Part shown: positions 16,138 to 24,396 of the stretch, piece after piece | Layout of the letters: the number at the start of each line of letters is the position of its first letter | Numbering within the stretch: the stretch's first letter is position 1 | Source: an uncultured Bacteroidota bacterium | GTDB lineage: Bacteria > Bacteroidota > Bacteroidia > Flavobacteriales > Flavobacteriaceae | Reading direction: 5' to 3' | Assembly: GCA_902582405.1 (NCBI GenBank) | Contig: CACHSA010000001.1 | Span: 104,500 to 168,499 of the forward strand | Length of the DNA: 64,000 nucleotides | The notes under the pieces: generated by a model | The model's input: only the letters and a program-made list of their open reading frames with translations | Database searches by the model: none | Told to the model about the DNA's origin: nothing | Translations under genes and position numbers: made by a program

Positions 16138-17458
16138 AATAATCTGTTTTTCATTACTGCTTTCAATATATTTTTTTAGCGGGTATATTTTTGAAAGATA
16201 TGAAACGGGAATTATATTTTTTCTTTTTTTCTCATGTTTTGCAATAACTTTTTTGGTGTCAAAAAAATTATCATTAAACGAAATCCTTTTTTTTGGTATT
16301 TCTTTTAGACTGGTTTTATTTTTTGCCTATCCTTGGCTGTCGGAGGATTTTTACAGATTTATTTGGGATGGATTTGTAATTGGGGAAAATATTAATCCAT
16401 ATGAGTATACACCTTGCGAATTGATGAACAATGAGGAGGTTTTAGAAACAAAAAAAAAATTTGAAGAATTATTTGGGAAAATGAGTAATTTGAATAGTTT
16501 GAACTATAGTCCTTACCCACCAATAAATCAGTTTTTATTTTTCTTATCTACTTGGTTTAAAAAGGATATTTTCTTCAGTTTAATTTCTATGAGATCATTA
16601 ATTATTGCGTCTGATATACTAAACTTTTTTATAGGACGCTGTATATTAAAAAAATTAAAATTAAAAGAAGAAAAAATTTTATGGTATTTTTTAAATCCTT
16701 TGGTGATTATTGAACTAACCGGGAATTTACATTTTGAAGGACTGATGTTAACCTTTTTTGGCTTTGGCATCCTTTTATTTTTGGATAACAAAAAGCTATT
16801 TGCAGTTTTTCCTCTTGCTTTATCTGTAGGCACAAAATTAATAACAATAATTATTATTCCTTTTTTTATCAATTACAAGAAAATAAGTGAAAATTTAAAA
16901 ATGATTATTTTATTTTTTGGATTAATGTTTTTCATTTTTTTTCTGCCAATTGGTAGTAATAATTTACCCAACTTTTATAATACCATCAAATTATGGTTTT
17001 CCAATCTGGAATTCAATGGAAGTGTATACTATATAATCAGATATCTAGGTTATAAAATTAAGGGATACAACATTATAAAAAGTGTTGGTTTGGTTACCCC
17101 ATTAATTACTACCATAACATTACTTTACCTAATATTTCACAAAAAAAGAAAAGAAACAAAAACAATCTTTGAGAATATGTTCTTAATACTATCCTTTTTC
17201 TACTTGGTTTCGATGGTTGTACACCCATGGTATATTATTACAATTTTATATTTGGGTATTTTTACTAAGTACAATTTTCAAATTATATGGAGCGCTTTAA
17301 TTTTTTTGACATATTCTGCTTATCAAAATTCTAAAGTCGAAGAAAATTTTTATTTTATAGGGTTAGAATATGTTATTGTCGCAGGATTTTTTATTTATGA
17401 ATTTTTAGGACAAGAAAAAATTAAAACATTTTTAAAAAAGAAATTTCTTTTCTTGTAA
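16118..17458 (+). CDS. polytopic membrane glycosyltransferase (GT87/mannosyltransferase-like)
   Basis: This protein of about 446 residues has eight or more hydrophobic segments. Its first loop, LSEDFYRFIWDGFVIGENINPYEYTP, matches the pattern L-S-D-D-x-x-R-Y-x-W-D-G-x-x-x-x-x-G-x-N-P-Y of polyprenyl-phosphate-sugar-dependent GT-C enzymes. YSPYPPINQF and VHPWYI are further family features. Such enzymes use lipid-phosphate sugars on the outer face of the inner membrane, which fits the polyprenyl-phosphate-type GT2 two genes upstream. The start is TTG at 16118 or GTG at 16124; both overlap the previous gene. The 3' end overlaps the convergent pseudouridine-synthase-like gene by 38 bases. It appears to end the operon. 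Confidence 0.8.
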   Translation: MAVGLNKIICFSLLLSIYFFSGYIFERYETGIIFFLFFSCFAITFLVSKKLSLNEILFFGISFRLVLFFAYPWLSEDFYRFIWDGFVIGENINPYEYTPCELMNNEEVLETKKKFEELFGKMSNLNSLNYSPYPPINQFLFFLSTWFKKDIFFSLISMRSLIIASDILNFFIGRCILKKLKLKEEKILWYFLNPLVIIELTGNLHFEGLMLTFFGFGILLFLDNKKLFAVFPLALSVGTKLITIIIIPFFINYKKISENLKMIILFFGLMFFIFFLPIGSNNLPNFYNTIKLWFSNLEFNGSVYYIIRYLGYKIKGYNIIKSVGLVTPLITTITLLYLIFHKKRKETKTIFENMFLILSFFYLVSMVVHPWYIITILYLGIFTKYNFQIIWSALIFLTYSAYQNSKVEENFYFIGLEYVIVAGFFIYEFLGQEKIKTFLKKKFLFL

Positions 17459-18137
17459 GAATTCTCCATTTTCCACGTTCTAAATTTTTTTTATTAAAAT
17501 TTAAAATGGACACAACATCGTATTTAATTACACTATAGTTAAATTTTTTAAAAAAATTTAAAATATAATTCCCCTGAATTAAGGATGTTTCAATTCCAAT
17601 TATATTTTTAGGTTTGTTAAGAACATAATCAATTTTTCTCACCATTATTTTTTTAGATATTTCCCCAGAAATATATTTTTTCATTTTATTCATATCAATA
17701 GATGATATTTCTTTGTTCAAATTCACCTGGCAGGTAATTTTTATTTTAAGGGATCTTTTTTTTAATTTCTCAACTAGTTGAAGGTCATTTGTAAAAAAAA
17801 CTAGACCAAGGTTTGTCCTCCCTAAAGAAAATAAAGTTTTTAATTTATTAGAATTTTTAATTGAGATTAGATCTCTACACAATCTATTTTGATTTTTTTC
17901 ATTTGTAGTAGCTAAAAAACCTTTAGGCTTATTGAGAATTATATATATATTTTTTTGACCAGTAATTTCTTGACCATTAAAATAAACCTTGTCCCCGCTT
18001 TTGATTTTATACCCTAATTGATTAATTATTTCACCATTAACCTTCACTTCTCCCATTGAAATATAAATGTCTGCCTCTCTTCTTGAACACAGTCCGGAAT
18101 TAGAAATAAACTTGTTTAATCTTATTGATTCTTTCAC
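17421..18137 (-). CDS. RsuA/RluB-like pseudouridine synthase homologue lacking catalytic motifs
   Basis: This 238-residue protein has the full plan of the RsuA/RluB family. An N-terminal S4 RNA-binding domain (about residues 4-55, RLNKFISNSGLCSRREAD) is followed by the synthase fold starting at NKPKG (69-73). The catalytic loop, normally G-R-L-D-x-x-T-x-G-L, here reads Gly106-Arg-Thr-Asn-Leu-Gly-Leu, so about three residues including the catalytic Asp are missing. The conserved Tyr of the K-x-x-Y-x-V strand is Cys136. The basic G-R-N-R-x-x-R-R motif reads Ile187-Gln-Gly-Asn with Leu193-Asn194. The gene is open and full length. It follows mevalonate kinase by five bases. Most likely it is an inactive, perhaps RNA-binding, descendant. 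Confidence 0.82.
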   Translation of the reverse strand: MKESIRLNKFISNSGLCSRREADIYISMGEVKVNGEIINQLGYKIKSGDKVYFNGQEITGQKNIYIILNKPKGFLATTNEKNQNRLCRDLISIKNSNKLKTLFSLGRTNLGLVFFTNDLQLVEKLKKRSLKIKITCQVNLNKEISSIDMNKMKKYISGEISKKIMVRKIDYVLNKPKNIIGIETSLIQGNYILNFFKKFNYSVIKYDVVSILNFNKKNLERGKWRILTRKEISFLKMF

Positions 18138-18142
18138 AAAAT

Positions 18143-19063
18143 TTAAAATTTATAAATGATTTCTTTTTTATAATCTTTGAGCTTTTTAAAGGTATTATTT
18201 ATGTCAAGAGTAAATCCCAATAGAAACCCTCCTCCTCCTGATCCACATAACTTAAAAAAGTAATCATTTGTTATTAAACCTTCCCTCCACAATTTTATAA
18301 ATTTATTTGGAATCATTGGTTGAAAGTTATTAAGAGTAATTTCAGAAAGAACTTTTATGCTATTAAACATTGAATCAATATTTCCATTTAAAAATTCATT
18401 AATGCAGGTTTTTGAATACTTAATGAATTGATTCTTTATCATATAATTAAAATTTTTATCTTCCATTTTTTTAAAAAACAAGGAAACCATCAAAGATGTA
18501 TCGGAAGAATTTCCAGAATCCAATATGAAGATACCACGTGATCCCGTAGCTTTTTCTTCTGGCATTTTGGTGATTTCAATCTCGTTTTGAGATTTAATTA
18601 AAATTGGTAATCCTAAATAACAATTTAATGGATCTATTCCTGACGACTCACCATGAAAATGGGATTCCATTTTGGAAAAAATATTTTTGAGTTTTTGTAA
18701 TTTATTTTTTGTCAATTTTTCATTGAGAGATACTTTTTTTTTAGCGTATCGATTATAAAATGCAGCTACTAAGGCTCCACTACTCCCCAATCCATATCCC
18801 TGAGGAATATTGCTTTTAAAAAAAAGACCATTAGCTATGTCTTTATTTATTTTCAACCAATCCAAAGAAAGATTCTTTCCATTTATTTTTAAATATTCTA
18901 TGAATTCTAAGATATTTTTATTAGAATCTTTGTCGTTATTTGCGGCATTCAATTTTAACCTTCCATTATATAATGGGTATGGTATTGCAAATCCGAATGA
19001 ATTTAGTATAATACTATATTCCCCAAATAGTAAAATTTTAGAACTATATATTGAACTACTCAT
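18143..19063 (-). CDS. mvk: mevalonate kinase (GHMP family)
   Basis: This 306-residue GHMP kinase has the N-terminal motif ILLFGEYSII, the ATP loop GYGLGSSGALVAA (residues 89-101), the catalytic Asp144 in GESSGIDP, and the C-terminal motif CGSGGGGFLLG. These fit mevalonate kinase, which phosphorylates mevalonate using ATP in isoprenoid synthesis. Assignment over other GHMP kinases rests on the adjacent mevalonate diphosphate decarboxylase, six bases upstream in the same operon. Phosphomevalonate kinase is not in the window. All catalytic residues are present. Confidence 0.83.
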   Translation of the reverse strand: MSSSIYSSKILLFGEYSIILNSFGFAIPYPLYNGRLKLNAANNDKDSNKNILEFIEYLKINGKNLSLDWLKINKDIANGLFFKSNIPQGYGLGSSGALVAAFYNRYAKKKVSLNEKLTKNKLQKLKNIFSKMESHFHGESSGIDPLNCYLGLPILIKSQNEIEITKMPEEKATGSRGIFILDSGNSSDTSLMVSLFFKKMEDKNFNYMIKNQFIKYSKTCINEFLNGNIDSMFNSIKVLSEITLNNFQPMIPNKFIKLWREGLITNDYFFKLCGSGGGGFLLGFTLDINNTFKKLKDYKKEIIYKF

Positions 19064-19069
19064 TTTAAT

Positions 19070-20146
19070 TTAAAACTCCAATAATTTCGTTCCCAACCCA
19101 ATGCTATCATTTATAAAAAGATTATTTTGACAATAATGCATCAATTTTTGTTCTATAAATTTTATTACTTTCAATTTATATTTTTCAGGATATAGAAGAT
19201 GAACATTTGGACCTGCGTCTAAAGTAAAACAAATTGGAACCTTTTCCTTTTCTCTAAAATTTTTTAACAATTTTATTACTTCTAAAGTCTGGGATTTAAT
19301 CAAAACTGTTGGTGGATGTGATGACATCATTAAAGCATGTAAAGTCATTGCTTCCTCCTCAACTACTTCAATAAAAACCTGTAAGTCTCCGTTTGAAATC
19401 GCATTGATTATTCTTTTTAAATTATTCCTAGCTTGATTTTTTCTGTCATTTAAAAATGGATGATTAATCATTTTTTTGTGGCCATCTGAGCTGCTCAAAT
19501 GCTTAATTTTATCGTCTATAATTAAAATTGTGTTTTGATAGTTTTTAAATAAACTGTGAATTTTTTTACCAAAATTAACAGCAAAAAAATTGGAAGATTC
19601 AGAATGAAATTCATTTTCTCCCCAAATCATCAAAGGTCCAGAAATGCTTCTAGATCCGCTTCCAGAACCTAATCTTGCTATAAATGAAACCTTATTCAAA
19701 AAATTTTGTTCTGTCATTTTCTCATTATACCTTTTTTCTATACTAACAACGCAAAATGCCAATGAAGAAAATGCTGAGGCAGATGAAGCAATTCCACTAC
19801 TGTGAGGAAAAGTGTTTTTTGAATTTATTTTTAAAAATAAATTTTCTAAATATGGACAAAAAGAAGAAATTCTATTAAAAAATTTTCCAATTTTATTTTC
19901 AAAAGATTTTTTTGTTTTTCCATCATATAAAAAATTGAACCTCTCCTGTCCTTTAGATCTTGGACAATATTCAATTGAAGTTATAGTTTTACAATTTGAT
20001 AATGTAAAACTTATTGAAGGGTTTATAGGGAATTGTAATCCATATTTACCCCAGTACTTAATTAGAGCAATATTTGAAGGAGACTCACAAATTATTTTAC
20101 CTCCTTTTGGTTTAAAATTTTTTGAAATAAAAGTAGATTCGTCCAT
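19070..20146 (-). CDS. mvaD: diphosphomevalonate decarboxylase
   Basis: This 358-residue GHMP-fold enzyme has the signature motifs of mevalonate diphosphate decarboxylase: SNIALIKYWGK at residues 24-34, PHSSGIASSASAFSSLA near 110-126, the substrate loop ARLGSGSGSRSISG, and the catalytic FTLDAGPNVH near 310. It converts mevalonate 5-diphosphate to isopentenyl diphosphate with ATP. It is the first gene of a minus-strand group with mevalonate kinase and the degenerate pseudouridine synthase. A TATTTTTG element lies just upstream. Identification is firm. Confidence 0.95.
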   Translation of the reverse strand: MDESTFISKNFKPKGGKIICESPSNIALIKYWGKYGLQFPINPSISFTLSNCKTITSIEYCPRSKGQERFNFLYDGKTKKSFENKIGKFFNRISSFCPYLENLFLKINSKNTFPHSSGIASSASAFSSLAFCVVSIEKRYNEKMTEQNFLNKVSFIARLGSGSGSRSISGPLMIWGENEFHSESSNFFAVNFGKKIHSLFKNYQNTILIIDDKIKHLSSSDGHKKMINHPFLNDRKNQARNNLKRIINAISNGDLQVFIEVVEEEAMTLHALMMSSHPPTVLIKSQTLEVIKLLKNFREKEKVPICFTLDAGPNVHLLYPEKYKLKVIKFIEQKLMHYCQNNLFINDSIGLGTKLLEF

Positions 20147-20153
20147 TACATAA

Positions 20154-20161
20154 CAAAAATA
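20154..20161 (-). promoter_or_regulatory. candidate -7 element upstream of mvaD
   Basis: TATTTTTG on the minus strand fits the Bacteroidetes TAnnTTTG -7 box and ends eight bases before the mvaD start codon. I see no TTTG or TTG at the expected -33 distance, so the promoter is only tentative and the leader would be very short. Confidence 0.3.
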
Positions 20162-20181
20162 GAGGTTAGGTAATTGTAATT

Positions 20182-20949
20182 TTAGAAATTATTTAAAATA
20201 TTTTTTAATTTGTCTGGATAGTCTGTAATTATGCCATCCACTCCGAGAGAGATTAATTTCTTCATTTCATCTTTGTCGTTAACTGTATAAGGAAATAATT
20301 TATAACCCATTGCATTAATTAATTCAATATTGTTTTTATTTAAAAATTTGTAATCAGAATTTATAGACGTAGCCTTAACTTCTTCAGCAAATTTTAAAGC
20401 TAGTAAGGGATTTCCATCAATTAAAACCCCGATTGGTATTTCTTGAGACACAGATCTTAGAATAAGAAGTTCATCCCAGTCAAAACTTGAAATCAATAGA
20501 TTTTCCTTTTTTATTAAATCTTTATTGAAATAATTCCTTAAAATTTCAATTGTTGGAATTGCAGTTCCCTTTCCTTTGAGTTCAATATTTAATATTAAAT
20601 CACCAAGTTGAAGAGATAAAATTTCTTCTAATGTTGGAATAAAGTATTTATTTTCAATTCGAAAAGATTTTATTTTTTTTAAGTCTAAATCCTCAATACA
20701 TAAATTAACATCAAGTATTTTGCTTAGATTATTGTCATGAAAAACAACTATTTCCCCAGATTTACACCTAAATACGTCAATCTCTACGCCGTTAGCTCCT
20801 AAATCAATTGCATATTTTACAGACGGAATAGTATTTTCTGCAATATAGCCTTTAGCACCCCGGTGACCAATTATAAACGGTGTTTGCTTTTCCATACAAG
20901 AAAACAAAAAAAAACAAATAAAAGTAAAACTTTTAGCTTTTGAATACAT
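20182..20949 (-). CDS. glycerophosphodiester phosphodiesterase, lipoprotein
   Basis: This 255-residue GDPD-family TIM barrel has a lipoprotein leader with lipobox Cys18 (FLFSC). The catalytic set is present: His29-Arg30, Glu38-Asn39, Glu56 and Asp58 in VEIDVF, and His71 in VVFHDNNL. LNIELKGKG and the ending GVDGIITDYPDKL are also typical. It hydrolyses glycerophosphodiesters to glycerol-3-phosphate and an alcohol, helping to recover phosphate and glycerol from lipid headgroups. The leader places it at the membrane facing the periplasm. It lies between the NifU-like gene and mvaD, about 35 bases from each, so operon membership is uncertain. Confidence 0.92.
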   Translation of the reverse strand: MYSKAKSFTFICFFLFSCMEKQTPFIIGHRGAKGYIAENTIPSVKYAIDLGANGVEIDVFRCKSGEIVVFHDNNLSKILDVNLCIEDLDLKKIKSFRIENKYFIPTLEEILSLQLGDLILNIELKGKGTAIPTIEILRNYFNKDLIKKENLLISSFDWDELLILRSVSQEIPIGVLIDGNPLLALKFAEEVKATSINSDYKFLNKNNIELINAMGYKLFPYTVNDKDEMKKLISLGVDGIITDYPDKLKNILNNF

Positions 20950-20984
20950 CCTTAGAAATAAAGGAGCGAATACAGCAAATCAAA

Positions 20985-21221
20985 TTAGTCCTCATCAACA
21001 TTAACAACTTTTTCAATCTCTGGAGCATGCTTTTTAATTGTCATCTCTACACCCGTTTTAAGAGTCATCTGATTTACTGAGCATCCTGCACAGTTTCCGT
21101 GAAGTTTTACTTTTACAATCTTTTCATCAAGTATTTCAACCAAAGAAATATCACCACCATCTGCTGCAAGGAAAGGTCTTATTTCGTTTAATGCGTGAAT
21201 GATTTTATTTCTCAATTCCAT
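20985..21221 (-). CDS. NifU-family Fe-S scaffold protein (C-terminal domain type)
   Basis: This 78-residue protein consists of a single NifU C-terminal domain. It has the pattern LRPFLAADGGDISLVE followed by HGNCAGCSVNQMTLK, with the cluster-binding Cys44 and Cys47. It assembles or carries Fe-S clusters in the cytoplasm. Its start follows the Mrp ATPase stop by one base on the minus strand, so both Fe-S factors are almost certainly cotranscribed. Confidence 0.95.
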   Translation of the reverse strand: MELRNKIIHALNEIRPFLAADGGDISLVEILDEKIVKVKLHGNCAGCSVNQMTLKTGVEMTIKKHAPEIEKVVNVDED

Positions 21222-21222
21222 T

Positions 21223-22311
21223 TTATTTTTTTTTTATTGCTGTACATCCAGCCATTGTGGTGATTTTGACAATTTTAGTTGGGGGCAAGTGACTATTACG
21301 TTCTAGAACACTTGAAACAACATTTTTTGCTATTTTTTCAAAAGATTTAGATATAACTGATTTGTCTTGCAAAGACGCAGGATGACCAAAATCAGAAGCT
21401 TCTCTAATACTTTTATATAGAGGTACCAAACCTAAAAAAGGAACATCACAGTCGTCAGCTAGATTTTTAACTCCGTCTTTCCCAAATATAAAATATTTTT
21501 TTTCTGGCATGTCTTCAGGTACAAAGTAAGCCATATTTTCAATTAATCCTAAAACCGGAACATCAATATTTTTTTGATTAAACATTGAAATACCCCTTTT
21601 AGCATCCGAAAGTGCAACTTTTTGGGGTGTTGAAACAACAATTGCACCATTTAAAGGAATTGATTGGACAATACTTAAATGGATATCTCCGGTCCCAGGT
21701 GGAAGGTCAACCAATAAAAAGTCAATTTCTCCCCAATTGGTTTCAAAGATCATCTGATTTAAGGCTTTAGATGCCATTGGACCTCTCCAAATGACAGCCT
21801 GATTGGGTTCAGTAAAAAACCCAATAGAAAGAATTTTAATTCCATAACTCTCTATTGGCTTTATCATTGAACGGTTGTCGATTTTGACCGAAGTGGGGCG
21901 AAGAGATTCAACATCAAACATTGTAGGAATAGAAGGGCCATATATATCTGAATCCAAAATTCCAACTCTAAATCCCATTTTTGAAAGTGAAATTGCAAGA
22001 TTGGAGGTTATTGTTGATTTACCAACTCCACCTTTTCCTGAGGAAATTGCTATGACGTTATCAATTCCTTCTAATTTATTTTTATTATCCTTATAATCTA
22101 TATTTTTTTTTATGACATTAAAATTGACAATAATTTTGTGATTTTTTTTAAAAGAGCTTATTATACTTTTTTCTAACTTTTTTTTTGCATGCAGTGATGG
22201 GTTGTCAATATTAAGGTCTATAACAATCTCATTACCAAAAATATTAATATTCCTAATCTGAGAAGGTGTTATAATTTTCTCAAGTGTGCTAATTACTTCT
22301 GTTTTATTCAT
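21223..22311 (-). CDS. mrp: Mrp/NBP35-family Fe-S cluster carrier ATPase
   Basis: This 362-residue protein has an N-terminal MIP18/DUF59-like domain (about residues 1-70) and a deviant-Walker P-loop ATPase domain starting SGKGGVGKST at 91-100. ILDSDIYGPSIPTM, VIWRGPMA, LVDLPPGTGDIHLS and LGLIENMAYF are all present. It inserts or transfers Fe-S clusters. The C-x-x-C that follows NMxYF in many Mrp proteins is absent (VPEDMPEKKY), which I recall as usual for Bacteroidetes relatives. It overlaps the alkyltransferase-like gene by eight bases and precedes the NifU-like gene by one. Confidence 0.93.
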   Translation of the reverse strand: MNKTEVISTLEKIITPSQIRNINIFGNEIVIDLNIDNPSLHAKKKLEKSIISSFKKNHKIIVNFNVIKKNIDYKDNKNKLEGIDNVIAISSGKGGVGKSTITSNLAISLSKMGFRVGILDSDIYGPSIPTMFDVESLRPTSVKIDNRSMIKPIESYGIKILSIGFFTEPNQAVIWRGPMASKALNQMIFETNWGEIDFLLVDLPPGTGDIHLSIVQSIPLNGAIVVSTPQKVALSDAKRGISMFNQKNIDVPVLGLIENMAYFVPEDMPEKKYFIFGKDGVKNLADDCDVPFLGLVPLYKSIREASDFGHPASLQDKSVISKSFEKIAKNVVSSVLERNSHLPPTKIVKITTMAGCTAIKKK

Positions 22312-22654
22312 CTATGAGTGTTGGTTTTGATTTTATATTGTCCTCCATGTCTTTTGGGTCCCAAAAGACTTTCTCAAAATTAATTACTTTATCATTTTTA
22401 ATACTTATACCCTCATTTTCCAACAATTGTTTCATCAAATCAGTCCCGCAAAAATGGTGTTTTCCTGAGAGTAACCCAATCCTATTTACAACCCTGTGAG
22501 CAGGAACATCTGATTTTTGGTGAGAAGCATTCATCGCCCAGCCAACCATTCTGGAACTGTTTGGAGCACCAATATGTCTTGCAATTGCGCCATAGGTTGA
22601 AACTCTGCCAAAAGGGATTTTTCTAACTACATTATATACTTTTTCGAAAAACAT
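22304..22654 (-). CDS. alkyltransferase-like (ATL) DNA lesion-binding protein
   Basis: This 116-residue protein matches the DNA-binding domain of O6-alkylguanine transferases. RKIPFGRVSTYGAIARHIG carries the base-flipping Tyr21, and SSRMVGWAMNA carries the intercalating Arg35. The active-site motif reads Pro51-Ala-His-Arg instead of P-C-H-R, so the acceptor cysteine is absent. This is the definition of alkyltransferase-like proteins, which bind alkylated guanine and pass the lesion to nucleotide excision repair instead of reversing it. It overlaps the downstream mrp start by eight bases, and trmB ends directly upstream. Confidence 0.93.
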   Translation of the reverse strand: MFFEKVYNVVRKIPFGRVSTYGAIARHIGAPNSSRMVGWAMNASHQKSDVPAHRVVNRIGLLSGKHHFCGTDLMKQLLENEGISIKNDKVINFEKVFWDPKDMEDNIKSKPTLIDE

Positions 22655-23329
22655 TCATTCAAAGGTAAACGATAAAAATTTAATTTTTTTAGACTCATTC
22701 AAAAACATTTTTTCATAATAAGTTTGGACTTGTCTTGAAATTTCTGGAGAGGATTTATTATTGTAAATGTCATGATGTGCATATTTGATTTTTAAATTTT
22801 TCCCTTCAAGAATACCTAGACTATAACCAAACATAAAATCGCTATCTGTTTTTAAATGTATGATACCTTTTGATTTCAAAATTGAATTATAAATATTTAG
22901 AAATTTTGAATTTGTTAATCTATACTTAGTTCTATTAAATTTGATTTGGGGATCTGGAAAAGTGATCCATATTTCGTCTACCTCTGAATCCTCAAAAAAA
23001 CTTTTTAAGTGTTCGATTTTTGTTCTTAAAAAAAATATATTTTTTAAACAGGCTTCTTGTGATAACTTTGCTCCATGCCAAAATCTCGCACCTTTAATAT
23101 CAATCCCTATAAAATTCTTGTCTGGATTTTTTGTAGCTAAAAAGGTTGAATATTCTCCTTTTCCACATCCTAATTCAAGATATATTGGATTGCTGTTTTT
23201 AAAAACATTTTTACGCCATTTACCCTTTAAAATATGATTTTTTCTGATAATTTCTTTTATGCTTGGCTGAATTACATTTTTAAATGTACTATTCTCTTGA
23301 AACTTTCTGAGTTTATTCTTACTTCCCAT
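22655..23329 (-). CDS. trmB: tRNA (guanine-N7)-methyltransferase
   Basis: This 224-residue SAM-dependent methyltransferase has motif I LELGCGKGEY at residues 51-60, GIDIKGARFWHGAK, the catalytic ITFPDPQIK segment, and HLKTDSDFMFGY. It forms 7-methylguanosine at position 46 of tRNA. The stop abuts the start of the alkyltransferase-like gene, so these minus-strand genes are probably cotranscribed with mrp and the NifU-like gene. It follows the histidine kinase gene by 15 bases. Confidence 0.94.
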   Translation of the reverse strand: MGSKNKLRKFQENSTFKNVIQPSIKEIIRKNHILKGKWRKNVFKNSNPIYLELGCGKGEYSTFLATKNPDKNFIGIDIKGARFWHGAKLSQEACLKNIFFLRTKIEHLKSFFEDSEVDEIWITFPDPQIKFNRTKYRLTNSKFLNIYNSILKSKGIIHLKTDSDFMFGYSLGILEGKNLKIKYAHHDIYNNKSSPEISRQVQTYYEKMFLNESKKIKFLSFTFE

Positions 23330-23344
23330 ATTTTAAATAATATT

Positions 23345-24391
23345 TCAATTACTTTTTGTTAGTGTGAATGAGAATTCAGAGCCCACATTCAGGGAGCTTT
23401 CAACATAAACGATTTCATTATGAGCCTCTACTATATGCTTTACTATTGCTAATCCTAATCCAGATCCACCTTCCTGTCTATTTCTTGTTTTATCAACTCT
23501 GTAAAACCGTTCAAAAATCCTTGGAAGATCATCCTCAGGTATCCCTTGACCATTATCAATAACCCTTACAAGAAGTTTATCTTTACTTAAGTTTTTTGTT
23601 ACTATTTCTGTTGTGCCATTTTCAACTCCATAATTTAAAGAATTTACAATCAAATTTGACATAACTTGAGTTATCCTGAAATTATCAGCATTTACAAAAA
23701 TTGATTTATTATTACCAAATTCGTAATTAATTTCAATACCTTTTTCTTTCATTTTAATTTCAAAAGAATCAACCAGATCTCTAATTAATTCACAAAGATC
23801 AAATTTTTCAATCTTTAGGTTTGTAACTCCTGTTTCAAACTCAGTAATTAAATCAACATCTTTAATTATGTAGCCAAGTCTATCGGTGGCATTAGATGCT
23901 TTTTCAAGATATTTTTTTATTAATTTTCTATCTTTAACCTTTCCCTCCAGAAGAGTTAAAATATATCCTTGAACGGTAAAAAAAGGAGTTTTTAGCTCGT
24001 GCGCAAGATTACCTATAAATTCTTTTCTATAATTTTCTTTTTCCTTTAAAAGTTGAACTTCTAACTTGCTGTCCTTTGCAAATTTATGTATACTATTTGT
24101 TATTTTTTCTACATCTTTTTGCAAAGAATCTTCAGCAATTGAAATTCCTTTAGGTAAGAGGTCTTCATAAATTGATTTTACTTTTGAGTATACGAAGTTT
24201 TCGACCCTTATGTGAATAATTAAAAAACAACATAAAAAAGTTAAAAGAACCAATGGTAAAATAAAATAATACGTATCTAAAAAAAATTTTAAAGATCCTG
24301 AATATAAATAGATTGATATGGAAAATAATAAAATAAATACAAACAAAATAAATGATGATAGCTTTATTGCTAGGCTATATTTTTTTAGCAT
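23345..24391 (-). CDS. two-component sensor histidine kinase (PhoR-like)
   Basis: This 348-residue kinase has two membrane helices (about residues 9-31 and 40-60) with only a short loop between them, a linker, a HisKA domain with phospho-acceptor His131 in NLAHELKTPFF, and a HATPase domain. The ATPase boxes are complete: N box VMSNLIVNSLNYG, DNGQGIPEDDL, FERFYRVDK and GSGLGLAIVKHI. It lacks a PAS domain. The minimal outer loop implies that the signal is sensed in the membrane or through a partner. It follows its response regulator by five bases. Similarity is to the PhoR class, but the stimulus is unknown. Confidence 0.92.
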   Translation of the reverse strand: MLKKYSLAIKLSSFILFVFILLFSISIYLYSGSLKFFLDTYYFILPLVLLTFLCCFLIIHIRVENFVYSKVKSIYEDLLPKGISIAEDSLQKDVEKITNSIHKFAKDSKLEVQLLKEKENYRKEFIGNLAHELKTPFFTVQGYILTLLEGKVKDRKLIKKYLEKASNATDRLGYIIKDVDLITEFETGVTNLKIEKFDLCELIRDLVDSFEIKMKEKGIEINYEFGNNKSIFVNADNFRITQVMSNLIVNSLNYGVENGTTEIVTKNLSKDKLLVRVIDNGQGIPEDDLPRIFERFYRVDKTRNRQEGGSGLGLAIVKHIVEAHNEIVYVESSLNVGSEFSFTLTKSN

Positions 24392-24396
24392 TTTAT

